From positions 1 through 64,000 of the forward strand of contig NZ_QAON01000013.1 in assembly GCF_003051055.1 (NCBI RefSeq): a stretch of DNA of 64,000 bases, read 5' to 3'. The DNA is from Agitococcus lubricus. GTDB lineage: Bacteria > Pseudomonadota > Gammaproteobacteria > Pseudomonadales > Moraxellaceae. The notes under the pieces are model-generated. The model ran no database searches and was not told where the DNA came from. It saw only the letters and a list, made by a program, of their open reading frames with translations. Below are positions 10,463 through 17,648 of the stretch, one piece after another. The number at the start of each line of letters is the position of its first letter. Position 1 is the first letter of the stretch. The translations under genes and the position numbers were made by a program.

Positions 10463-11398
10463 TTAATTAGGGGAAGTGCTTTGCGCTTGTAAACGTTGAC
10501 CGAGCTTTTTCTTTAAAACGCCATTGGCTGTTTTCGCGTTGATGTTGCTGGGATTGGTTGAATGGTTTGTGGTTGAATCATCGTCATCAGAATTGGGATA
10601 AAACTCCTCTAACAATTCAGGAATTTCCTCCTCACTAAATTCAAAGGTGGCATTGTTAAAGCCTGCTTGTGCAGCATGGTCTAAGGCTTGCTGCTGAAAG
10701 CCCATCTCTAGTCGTTGTTGATTTAGCGTTTTGGCTTGTTGCAAGGCTTCGGCTAAGGTTGAGTTATCTCTTAAGGTTAAATCGACGTAATAGATGGCTG
10801 AGCGATGGCTTTGGGTCGTGCTTTTACCTCTGAGTTTTAACTGCAAAGGTAAACAGGCTAATAAATCGCCTGACACCGCTTGGTAATAGGCGAGTCGTGC
10901 GGCTAAAGTGCGAATGCTGTTAAAGCCTGTGGTTCTAAAGATAAACGTGCCAATATCCTCCTCATCATTGACAATCACATGTAATCGACCATAAGGTTTA
11001 CAGTGACCTGTTCGAGCGAGTTCACAGGCATCGGGGCTAGGGCAGGGTAAGTGTTGAATGCCTTGTGGGGTATATCGCCGACAAGAATCACCATTCCCGA
11101 CACAGAGCGGTCTGCCTGTTTGTCTATCGAATAAAGTGTATTCCGCTCTCAAGTTTAACTCAGGTGAATTAAATAACATGCGTACAGGGATGGTGCGTAA
11201 TTTGCCGTTATTAGTTGCATTCTCTTGGCGGAGTTGTTCATCTAAGGGATGTAATAACCAACCGTCACGGTTTTGTACTTGCGTGGTTAAAGTGAATTGG
11301 TCATCTTTTTCGGGTAGGCGTTTACCGTTCTTTTCCACAATGCGGCCAATACTAATTCGACCGATAATTGGTGGAGTGATGGCTAAACCTTTAATCAT
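10463..11398 (-). CDS. Recombination directionality factor-like protein ('hydrolase or metal-binding protein' family)
   Basis: A 311-residue protein. The N-terminus (LAITPPIIGRISIGRIVEKN, then LPEKDDQFTLTTQVQNRDGW) is the hallmark of a family found on integrative elements and plasmids, usually labelled 'hydrolase or metal-binding protein' and related to phage gp3-type recombination directionality factors. The middle carries CVGNGDSCRR and CPSPDACELARTGHCKPYG, a cysteine cluster likely to bind zinc. The C-terminus is acidic and disordered, then basic. The usual neighbours are YqaJ and DUF932 genes, both present here. A role in element excision or recombination is plausible but inferred from relatives. 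A clear GGAG ribosome site precedes the ATG. Confidence 0.75.
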   Translation of the reverse strand: MIKGLAITPPIIGRISIGRIVEKNGKRLPEKDDQFTLTTQVQNRDGWLLHPLDEQLRQENATNNGKLRTIPVRMLFNSPELNLRAEYTLFDRQTGRPLCVGNGDSCRRYTPQGIQHLPCPSPDACELARTGHCKPYGRLHVIVNDEEDIGTFIFRTTGFNSIRTLAARLAYYQAVSGDLLACLPLQLKLRGKSTTQSHRSAIYYVDLTLRDNSTLAEALQQAKTLNQQRLEMGFQQQALDHAAQAGFNNATFEFSEEEIPELLEEFYPNSDDDDSTTNHSTNPSNINAKTANGVLKKKLGQRLQAQSTSPN

Positions 11399-11430
11399 GT
11401 TGTTTCTCCAAAATAATAAAAAGCAAATAA

Positions 11431-11458
11431 AAAGCCCTTGCTGTGAGGCAAGGGCTTT
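11431..11458 (-). terminator. Rho-independent terminator after the YqaJ gene
   Basis: AAAGCCCTTGC (11431-11441) pairs with GCAAGGGCTTT (11448-11458) across a 6-base loop. On the minus strand it continues into TTTTTATTTGC. It lies between the YqaJ stop and the start of the RDF-like gene. Confidence 0.85.
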
Positions 11459-11489
11459 ATGCTGTCTGAGGGTAAAATTGAGTGAATGG

Positions 11490-12665
11490 CTAATCGCTGG
11501 CTGTGGAATTTGCCATAGGCTGTTCAGACACTAAAAAACGGCGACTCCCGACTTTAGTTTGCTGATACTGTTGGCACAGTTGTGGATGGTCTTTTGTCAA
11601 TGCAGCGGTATCTAGGTAAGTGGAATCTTTGGCCTTTTTCCATGAAATAGAACCTTGCGAGAACGTGGCATACGTTGCTTCCCCCAAATTCTGTTGCAGC
11701 AGTTGTTTATAAAATTCCTCCTGTTTTTGATAAAAAGCCAGTTGTTGGCGTGTGTTGAGTAAGGAGTCAAACAAGCTTGAGACATGGGCATTGTTGCTAA
11801 AGTCAACTCTTTGGCCATCGTCTTGTGGGAATAAGCAGCGTAAGGCAAACCCTGCGGATTCAGAGCCATCAGCACAAGGCGGCATCTGACGTTCCACATA
11901 TAGCCAAAATAGCCGTTCAAGCTCAATCAATTTGGCAATTAACTCCTCATCACGTTCAATGCGATAAATCTTTAATTGTTGCCCACAAATCAATACACAG
12001 ACATCGGCGGCTTGTAAACCTGTCACCGCTAATTGATGTTGCACCTGACATTGCACATACTCAGGTACACCATCTTTCCACAGTTTTGCGCCATATTCGC
12101 CTGCGGTTTTACATTCCAGTAGTTGCACCTCATCACTACCAACGACCCGATAATCAATATTGGCCAACATCCATGATTTATCGCTATCCGCATGTTGCAG
12201 AATGGCATTGACCTTACGCACTTTGCGGCCTGTGACTTTGGTGTAGTGCTGCGCGACAATGGGTTCCAAAACCTGACCCCAATACATTTTGGAGTCTATA
12301 TCGGGTATGACTGATTGATTATCATCACAGGTATCTTCACTAAACCGACCAGTTTTAATCATCCATAATTCCAACTGCGATTGATACGGATTTAAACCAA
12401 CAGCCGCGGCTGCATCACTACCGCCAATGCCTTGATGGCGAATGGCTAACCACTCCGCACGACTTAGACCTTTGGTGTTGATTAAACGAATGGCATTTGC
12501 GCTGTGGGTGTGTGGGTTAGCTTTAGTGACTGTATTGGACGGAGTGGTAGTCGATACGTGATTCAGAACGGTTGTTAATGACAGTGAATTGGCATTGCCT
12601 GAATTCACCAGATGATTGTTACCAAGACTGGCAGGGGGTGATTGTTCTTGATGCAGATATTCCAT
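11490..12665 (-). CDS. YqaJ-type viral recombinase / lambda exonuclease-like nuclease
   Basis: A 391-residue protein. After a disordered Ser/Asn/Thr-rich leader of about 60 residues comes LSRAEWLAIRHQGIGGSDAA, the classic start of YqaJ/lambda-Exo nucleases. Catalytic residues of the PD-(D/E)XK fold follow: an Asp in MLANIDYRV and the E-x-K pair in VQLLECKTAGEYG. It should degrade one strand of a DNA duplex from its end to feed single-strand annealing or recombination. In mobile elements these nucleases usually pair with a RecT/Beta annealase, and none is visible in this window. A GAGG ribosome site precedes the ATG. A T-run terminator ends it and another precedes it, so it can be its own transcript. 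Confidence 0.85.
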   Translation of the reverse strand: MEYLHQEQSPPASLGNNHLVNSGNANSLSLTTVLNHVSTTTPSNTVTKANPHTHSANAIRLINTKGLSRAEWLAIRHQGIGGSDAAAAVGLNPYQSQLELWMIKTGRFSEDTCDDNQSVIPDIDSKMYWGQVLEPIVAQHYTKVTGRKVRKVNAILQHADSDKSWMLANIDYRVVGSDEVQLLECKTAGEYGAKLWKDGVPEYVQCQVQHQLAVTGLQAADVCVLICGQQLKIYRIERDEELIAKLIELERLFWLYVERQMPPCADGSESAGFALRCLFPQDDGQRVDFSNNAHVSSLFDSLLNTRQQLAFYQKQEEFYKQLLQQNLGEATYATFSQGSISWKKAKDSTYLDTAALTKDHPQLCQQYQQTKVGSRRFLVSEQPMANSTASD

Positions 12666-12684
12666 AAAAACCTCGACATAAAAA

Positions 12685-12713
12685 AAGCACAGCCTGTATC
12701 ACAGACTGTGCTT
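12685..12713 (-). terminator. Rho-independent terminator upstream of the YqaJ gene
   Basis: AAGCACAG (12685-12692) pairs with CTGTGCTT (12706-12713), and an inner CTGT/ACAG stem extends it past one mismatch. On the minus strand it reads into CTTTTTTTATG. It lies after the TIM-barrel gene and only about 20 bases before the YqaJ start. Confidence 0.8.
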
Positions 12714-12809
12714 GCGTGAATAAAAGACATAATGTTGCTGATTCAGTTGATAACAGAGAAATGTTTGATGGAGTCAAAAAGCGTGGTTTAGCTAAACATC
12801 GCAAAGTTG

Positions 12810-13625
12810 TTAAATCAATGCGACTGGCACACGTTGTTTACCTTCTGAAAAGAGAGTCGCTTGTGGATTGGCTGAACTGAGTAATGACCACCACCACGGT
12901 AAAGCATGAGGATTACTGAGTGGTAAATGTTGGTCGGCATAACCATGATTATCACTGAGATGAATTTCTAAACAGTAAGGACTGCTGAGTAATTCATGCA
13001 CCAAACTCCATTCCACACGATTAGTTTGTACTGCTAAAATATTCAAATGCGACAAATCTAAGGCGTAATGTACCTTTGATTCGAGCAGTTGCTGATATTC
13101 CGCCCATGTACTGATTAACCAATGCTGCTTACCATTTGGGGTAGGGTAGTGACCTTCAATGCCCACAGGTATGCCAAACAATTCCTCAATCGCTTGAGTA
13201 AACTGTAAAACCTCAGCCACCGAATACTGGCCACGTTTGCCTGCATGTGCGGTATAAACAGGCGCATTGAGCAAGTGCGATAAATATGCCATCTGTTTAA
13301 ACCATGCTTGCTCCTGCGGCCAATCAGCTATATCAACGATTTTATGCTGTGCTTCGATATGGACATTGGCATGACAGCGAAACTCAATGTGAGGCAATTC
13401 TTCCTTTAATTGCAACGCCAATTCAGGGGTAAATTGCCCTAGATTCTGCGGACAAATTTGTAAGCGTTTGGTGGATAACTGACCGAGTAATGGCTCTCGT
13501 GGCGGATAGTCTAAAGCGAGTTGAATTGCTTGCTGATGAGTTAATCGACCATAGGCACCAAGGGACAGGTGAATATCTTGTGTGGATGGCACACACAAGG
13601 AGTCAGCCTTATAAATCGTATTCAT
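12810..13625 (-). CDS. TIM-barrel protein, sugar-phosphate isomerase / AP-endonuclease-2 superfamily-like
   Basis: A 271-residue protein with no precise family name. Alternating strands ending in acidic or His residues suggest a xylose-isomerase-like TIM barrel: IEFRCHANVHIEAQ, VYTAHAGKRG, IPVGIEGHYPTP, HYALDLSHLNI and LEIHLSDNHGYAD. The Glu, Asp-x-Ser-His and His-x-Ser-Asp positions match metal-ligand sites of that superfamily (endonuclease IV, xylose isomerase, hydroxypyruvate isomerase). Its start overlaps the end of the DUF6878 gene by 17 bp, so the two are translationally coupled. Its substrate, DNA or sugar, cannot be told from the sequence. Its presence in a mobile-element cassette makes a DNA-related role worth considering. 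Confidence 0.6.
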   Translation of the reverse strand: MNTIYKADSLCVPSTQDIHLSLGAYGRLTHQQAIQLALDYPPREPLLGQLSTKRLQICPQNLGQFTPELALQLKEELPHIEFRCHANVHIEAQHKIVDIADWPQEQAWFKQMAYLSHLLNAPVYTAHAGKRGQYSVAEVLQFTQAIEELFGIPVGIEGHYPTPNGKQHWLISTWAEYQQLLESKVHYALDLSHLNILAVQTNRVEWSLVHELLSSPYCLEIHLSDNHGYADQHLPLSNPHALPWWWSLLSSANPQATLFSEGKQRVPVALI

Positions 13626-14058
13626 AATTGCTGCACTCCGTATAATACTCGGTATGTTCTAAACGAAAGCTACCCTCAGTGACGTGAATGGTAACTTTGC
13701 CCGAACCGCCATCATTGTTTTCCCAACCGCCATGATGGGCATCGACCCACGTTAAGGCAAAATCGCGTAAAGCGGCATCAATAGAAATGGATTGCTCCTG
13801 TAGAAAATAACGGTATTCACCGTCCTGATATTCGCCTGCTAAACAGTGATATGACATTTGCTGTGTTTTTAAGAGGTTTTCAATATCACCTTGTCCTAGC
13901 TCAACAGGGAAAATCTCTAATTCAGAAACATCACCTGAATCCCCACCGCCTTCATAATGAATCACTAATTCTGTGATATTTAATGCGGCAAGTGCGGTTA
14001 ATAGCGGTTGACGATTGGCACGTACCGCTTCAAACGATTTAGGACTATAGCCCATCAT
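13609..14058 (-). CDS. DUF6878-like protein
   Basis: A 149-residue acidic protein. Visible signatures are ITELVIHYEGGGDSGDVSEL near the front and WVDAHHGGWENNDGGSGKVT in the second half, with a C-terminus rich in Tyr and Glu. This layout matches the DUF6878 family, which is common on plasmids and genomic islands and has no known function. The start is taken at the ATG at 14058 because GAGGAG lies seven bases before it; an upstream ATG at 14073 overlaps that site. It is followed, with a 17-bp overlap, by the TIM-barrel gene. Confidence 0.7.
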   Translation of the reverse strand: MMGYSPKSFEAVRANRQPLLTALAALNITELVIHYEGGGDSGDVSELEIFPVELGQGDIENLLKTQQMSYHCLAGEYQDGEYRYFLQEQSISIDAALRDFALTWVDAHHGGWENNDGGSGKVTIHVTEGSFRLEHTEYYTECSNYEYDL

Positions 14059-14103
14059 GATAAAACTCCTCATTAACGATAGTTAATAAAAAACGGCATA
14101 AAA

Positions 14104-14136
14104 AAAGCACGATGACCAATACAGTCACCGTGCTTT
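14104..14136 (-). terminator. Rho-independent terminator upstream of the DUF6878 gene
   Basis: AAAGCACG (14104-14111) pairs with CGTGCTTT (14129-14136). An inner TGAC/GTCA stem follows one mismatch. On the minus strand it reads into TTTTTTTATG. It lies after the DUF932 gene and about 45 bases before the DUF6878 start. Confidence 0.78.
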
Positions 14137-14195
14137 AACAGACATAAAATAAGGCAGTTGAGTAAAATAAAACTGGCTCACAACTCACAAATAAG

Positions 14196-15161
14196 TTAAG
14201 CCGACACTAAACGCAACGCCTCATCCAATGCCCGTTGTTTGATGGTTGCCCCTTGACCAAACCACGCAGAATCTAAACGGTGGTCAACACTGCGCGCTTT
14301 ACGTTGATGGTCAACAAACTCAGTTACTGAATTTAATAACCCAAAGGCTGTGCCTTTCGCAGACGACAACTCCGACCCTAAGCCTTGACCCTCAAACAAG
14401 CTTTTTGCTTTGGCCATTGTACGTTCAAAAGACTGCATACTGGCTTGACCTTTCATTGCCGCATCACCAAAGACTTTGGCATAAAATTTATCGACTTCGG
14501 TACTTTTGACTTTACGTTCACTTAAGGTCTTTAAGCGGTACATAAAGTCATCCCATGCCGCCACAGAAACGCCTAATTGCTTCTTCACCGCTTGGGCATC
14601 AAAGGTGGTATTGTGTGGCACTTTCACCGCTTGACCTTGGCCATTTAAGGCCACGGCCAACGTGTTATTACATACTACACGGATACTGGTAAATTGTGCG
14701 GTTGTGGCTAAGGTTCCATCACAAGCCGTCGCCAATAGTAAATAACCATTAGTGACATCGTTACCGCGTAAAGCCATGGATTGACCTGTTTTCGCCAATG
14801 CCCAAATTTTACGACCGCCTTTTAAAACACCAGCGGTTTCTAACTCAAAGCCAGAGACTTCGGTTAAATCGCGATAAAACTCTAAAATCTGACTAGGTTG
14901 CACCACTTGATAACGTTGACTGACCACTGACAGGGGAGCATGGGTATCTGAACGATACAACACCTTATTATCGGCAAAGGTGCGGATAGAGGATGTTTGT
15001 TCATCACCTGTCATAAAACGTACAGGGGCTTCTAAGATAGACCAATCCATGCCTGCCTGTTTTGCCCAAACGTCTAAGGGCTGATGTTCTTCTAAGTGAT
15101 TACCCAAACCATGCCAAGGGGTAGCACCGACATAAGCCATGCTTTCAACTAAATGTGCCAT
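14196..15161 (-). CDS. DUF932-domain phage/plasmid-like protein
   Basis: A 321-residue protein of the DUF932 (phage/plasmid-like, TIGR03299-type) family. Supporting segments are ATPWHGLGNHLEEHQPLDVW near the N-terminus, RYQVVQPSQILEFYRDL, TAQFTSIRVVCNNTLAVAL, and a C-terminal AFGLLNSVTEFVDHQRK. The family is widespread in phages, plasmids and integrative elements. Its role is unknown, though links to DNA replication or host takeover have been proposed. GGAG stands eight bases before the ATG. The 260 bp upstream of it presumably holds a promoter, because the preceding gene ends at 15423. Confidence 0.85.
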   Translation of the reverse strand: MAHLVESMAYVGATPWHGLGNHLEEHQPLDVWAKQAGMDWSILEAPVRFMTGDEQTSSIRTFADNKVLYRSDTHAPLSVVSQRYQVVQPSQILEFYRDLTEVSGFELETAGVLKGGRKIWALAKTGQSMALRGNDVTNGYLLLATACDGTLATTAQFTSIRVVCNNTLAVALNGQGQAVKVPHNTTFDAQAVKKQLGVSVAAWDDFMYRLKTLSERKVKSTEVDKFYAKVFGDAAMKGQASMQSFERTMAKAKSLFEGQGLGSELSSAKGTAFGLLNSVTEFVDHQRKARSVDHRLDSAWFGQGATIKQRALDEALRLVSA

Positions 15162-15422
15162 GATAAATTCTCCAAAAATAAAAGATAAAAAGAGCGATTA
15201 ACAGTGAACGTGAATAAAGTGATTGTCAGTGATAAAATTAGATGCAAATGAGACGCATTAACAAATATAGCTAACAATCTGTGAAATGACAGAAAGAAAC
15301 CTGATAAATTGAATCAGTTAAAAACTAAACACGTAGAAACGACATCAACAAAACAACTAGACATATTGAGGTCAAGGTGAGAGTAGTAGTAAAAATTACT
15401 CAGGTTGAATAAACCTTAATCC

Positions 15423-15761
15423 TCAATGACGCTGCGTAGGATGACTAAACTGATACCCACAACGTAAGCACTTGTAGTTATCTAAAATGTTATCATCAAC
15501 AAATTCACCGAGTTTAGAACCTGCTGTACCACCTGCAATGCCCCCCATAAAACCGCCTAATAAAGCACCTGCCAAACCGCCAACCACGGAACCCACAGGG
15601 CCAGCAACTGCGCCTAATGACGCACCGACTCTTGCGCCACTTAAAGAAGCAGATGCACCACTAGCTGCGCCTGCGACAGTCCCGACAGCACTGCCAGTCT
15701 TTTTACCTTGATTTAGGGTATCGACTTGATACGATAAACAATATGGGCAACGAATAGTCAT
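15423..15761 (-). CDS. Glycine-zipper protein flanked by split zinc-ribbon cysteines
   Basis: A 112-residue protein with an unusual layout. The first residues carry CPYC. About 70 residues of Gly/Ala-rich sequence follow (for example GARVGASLGAVAGPVGSVVG), with the GxxxG spacing of glycine-zipper membrane helices. The tail carries CLRCGYQF. The two CxxC pairs could join to bind one zinc and tie the ends of a helical hairpin together. The ATG at 15761 is chosen because the longer reading frame would run into the 13-bp hairpin just upstream. Glycine-zipper proteins can insert in membranes or oligomerise. Its role in the island is unknown. Confidence 0.7.
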   Translation of the reverse strand: MTIRCPYCLSYQVDTLNQGKKTGSAVGTVAGAASGASASLSGARVGASLGAVAGPVGSVVGGLAGALLGGFMGGIAGGTAGSKLGEFVDDNILDNYKCLRCGYQFSHPTQRH

Positions 15762-15784
15762 GATAATGAGTCCTGTAAAAGCAT

Positions 15785-15818
15785 AAAGCCCCATACCACG
15801 GATGCGGTATGGGGCTTT
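15785..15818 (-). terminator. 13-bp perfect hairpin just upstream of the glycine-zipper gene
   Basis: AAAGCCCCATACC (15785-15797) pairs perfectly with GGTATGGGGCTTT (15806-15818) across 8 bases. On the minus strand it ends 24 bases before the start codon and is followed by ATGCTTTTAC, a weak T-run. No gene lies upstream on this strand within the window, so a leader or attenuator role is as likely as a plain terminator. Confidence 0.6.
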
Positions 15819-16468
15819 AATTAAGGTATAGATAAGCTGAGTTTGTTTTACTCAGTGAGATAATATAGGTTTGAAATTTTTTGGGATGAGATATATTAAA
15901 TTATCAATTTTTGAGTTTAATGAGCTTGAACACACCTATACAACTTAGTTTTTTTAATGACAAGTTGAGTGTTTTTTATATACAAATTAAGTTAACTTAT
16001 TGATTTTATTGGCTTGAGCTGATCTTATGAATGAACAACTTATATTGATTACGACCATTTCTCTGAAATATAGTTTATTATAGTTGATACTTAGGCTACT
16101 TATATAGAAAGTACTTAAATTCTATTAGTGATAGCAATCTTAGAGAAAAAGTGTAGAGTGTAAAGCTAATGTGAAAACACGGCGAGATTCGTGATTGGGA
16201 TAGGTGTCAGACTTTTTAACAAGTCATATTTGAACACTACTTAAAAAAGATCTAAGAGACTCAGTTTCTAAACACAATCACTAAATGAATGCTTTACTCG
16301 AATTTAATAGGTATTGAAGCGTATCTTTGCGACAATTTTAGATATACTGTCTATATTCATAGTTCGTAACTTATTATTTTAGTTGATGATATTTTTGTAT
16401 TTAGTAACTGAATGTATCATCTAAAAAGTAACATCATGAGGCCATAAAAAATAATAATAAATATTTAT
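15819..16468. other. AT-rich non-coding stretch at the island end
   Basis: I see no credible gene here on either strand. The sequence is strongly AT-rich with many stops. A small inverted repeat, CTGAGT (15837-15842) with ACTCAG (15850-15855), could be an operator for the minus-strand cassette. The likely content is the promoter of the glycine-zipper gene and integrase or accessory-factor binding sites near the att site. Confidence 0.5.
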
Positions 16469-16489
16469 TGGGGGCAACTATGGGGGCAA
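16469..16489 (+). repeat. Two direct repeats TGGGGGCAA, arm-type site candidates
   Basis: TGGGGGCAA occurs at 16469-16477 and again at 16481-16489, 12 bases apart. They lie about 60 bp left of the tRNA-like core. A related TTGGGGGTAA (16668-16677) and an inverted TTGTCCCCA (16683-16691) lie on the other side. Short G-rich direct repeats flanking an att core are typical arm sites of tyrosine integrases. The assignment is by pattern only. Confidence 0.5.
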
Positions 16490-16547
16490 TAGTTAAATTT
16501 TAATCGTATAAAAATATATGATATACAATTACTTACTTTGGTAATGT

Positions 16548-16566
16548 GAGTCCCTCCTGGGCACCA
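16548..16566 (+). other. att-like core: 19-bp copy of a tRNA-Leu-type 3' end
   Basis: GAGTCCCTCCTGGGCACCA reads as the end of a tRNA: the last part of the T-loop and T-stem (GAGTCCCT), an acceptor strand CCTGGGC, discriminator A and CCA. It fits the 3' end of a class II tRNA-Leu beginning GCCCAGG. The sequence before it (TTTGGTAATGT) does not continue a tRNA, so this is a duplicated end, not a gene. Such copies mark the far end of elements that integrate in the 3' end of a tRNA gene. The intact tRNA should lie to the left, outside the window. Confidence 0.7.
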
Positions 16567-16690
16567 TATTTACTTTAAAAGAAGTCTTAAAAGCCTCAAT
16601 AATCAAGACATTGGCGATTTTTTTTGTCCGATATAGTCCGACATTGACTATTGTAATCTAATCATCATTGGGGGTAATAAAGTTGTCCCC

Positions 16691-16782
16691 ATGACTCTAA
16701 CAAATATTGAAATTAACAAAGTTAACCTAAGTTCGTGATAAGAAAACTAAGGAACGTACTTTTGAAAAGGGTTAGGGTTTAG
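16691..16782 (+). pseudogene. Decayed start of a tyrosine integrase
   Basis: An ATG at 16691 encodes MTLTNIEINKVN before drifting into stops. After a frame change the sequence reads VRDKKTKERTFEKG. Together these resemble the DUF4102-type N-terminus of tRNA-targeting tyrosine integrases (MxLTDxxIxxxKPxDKxYKLxDGxGL). The distance from the att-like core, about 125 bp, and the plus orientation are the classic placement of such an integrase. Frameshift and stops show it is dead. The rest of the gene is not recognisable before the metalloprotease. The resemblance is short and needs an alignment. Confidence 0.4.
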
Positions 16783-16901
16783 ATGGTCATACACAAAGCT
16801 ACTCCAAAACCAAACCTACACGCATGGACAATCAGAGTTTTATTGTCTTGTTGATAATCTTTGTCGTGTTTTTGAATCTCTGTAAGAACAGCCCAAGTAT
16901 A

Positions 16902-17417
16902 CTAGATAGTTTTGGGCTGCATTAAATCCTGATGTGTCAATAACAGTCGTAGGTCAAATTCCAGTTGATGGTAGTTTGGCTCCATGTGTTGACACAACTG
17001 ATAAAAGGCCTTGTTGTGTTGTTGTTCGCGCAGGTGTGCTAATTCATGGACAACAATCATTTTTAGAAATTCGGGAGGGACTTGCTTAAACAAAGAAGCA
17101 ATACGTATCTCTTTTTTAGCCTTTAATTTTTGACCTTGTACACGCGATACAGCCGTATGTAGTCCTAAAGCATGATGAACGACATCTAATTTACTGTCAT
17201 AACTGACTTTATCGATAACGGGCGCATTTTTAAGATATTCTTGTTTGATGGTAGTGACATACTGATACAGCAACTTATCCGTTTGCACCGAGTGTTCCGT
17301 GATAGGATAACGTGAGCTTAAATATTCGCCTAGACGCCCTTGATTGATTAAAACATGTACTTGCTCTTGTAATACTAACGAATAACCAGCTAGAAACTTG
17401 AGAGGGGTAATGGTCAT
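16902..17417 (-). CDS. YgjP/WLM-like zinc metallopeptidase (DUF45)
   Basis: A 171-residue protein with the zinc-protease motif HELAHLREQQHNKAFYQ (HExxH, then a downstream His in a HNxxF context). This is the pattern of the YgjP/DUF45 family, and the length is near the family's usual size. The start at 17417 is preferred because GGAG lies eight bases before the ATG; a GTG at 17429 lies within that site. It has no signal peptide, so it is probably cytoplasmic. Substrates of the family are unknown. It lies outside the att-like core, between the island and rapA, and is transcribed alone. Confidence 0.75.
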   Translation of the reverse strand: MTITPLKFLAGYSLVLQEQVHVLINQGRLGEYLSSRYPITEHSVQTDKLLYQYVTTIKQEYLKNAPVIDKVSYDSKLDVVHHALGLHTAVSRVQGQKLKAKKEIRIASLFKQVPPEFLKMIVVHELAHLREQQHNKAFYQLCQHMEPNYHQLEFDLRLLLTHQDLMQPKTI

Positions 17418-17606
17418 TATGGTCTCCACTGACTATGAACAAGCGGTTAAAAGGGCTTTTTTAGGCTATAACGTTTTTTATTGTTTGCGCTGATAGTCGT
17501 TTATCAATAAAGATGTCTCATCTTATAACGTATATATTTTAGCATTGTGAAGACTATGAGGGATGGGCTGGCACCCTTGTGCTGTTTTTATCGTCAGTTA
17601 TAACAA

Positions 17607-17630
17607 AAATCCCCTCAAGAGAGGGGATTT
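17607..17630 (-). terminator. Rho-independent terminator of rapA
   Basis: AAATCCCCTC (17607-17616) pairs with GAGGGGATTT (17621-17630) across a 4-base loop. On the minus strand it is followed by TTGTTA after a short T-run. It lies 19 bases after the rapA stop codon. Confidence 0.88.
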
Positions 17631-17648
17631 AATAGAGCAGAACGTGAT

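Larger units (their letters stand above)
1..16566. mobile_element. Right-hand part of an integrated genomic island
   Basis: This stretch holds only accessory genes: an IS3-like tail, a methyltransferase/ATPase/nuclease operon, a GmrSD-like protein, and a cassette of RDF-like, YqaJ, DUF6878 and DUF932 genes of the kind found on integrative elements and plasmids. It ends at a direct copy of a tRNA-Leu-like 3' end at 16548-16566. Housekeeping genes (rapA, rluA) begin soon after. The tRNA-like sequence reads on the plus strand, so an intact tRNA-Leu gene and an integrase are expected to the left of the window. No intact integrase is visible inside it. The island is an inference from gene content plus the att-like site. 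Its left end is not in view. Confidence 0.75.

Noticed and set aside
15487-15711. Plus-strand frame rich in Pro and Ala opposite the glycine-zipper gene
   Set aside because: It is the antisense reading of a Gly/Ala-rich gene; such mirrors are an artefact of composition.
16500-16566. A complete tRNA-Leu gene at the att-like site
   Set aside because: Only the last 19 bases fit a tRNA; sequence to the left has no acceptor 5' strand, D-arm or anticodon arm.
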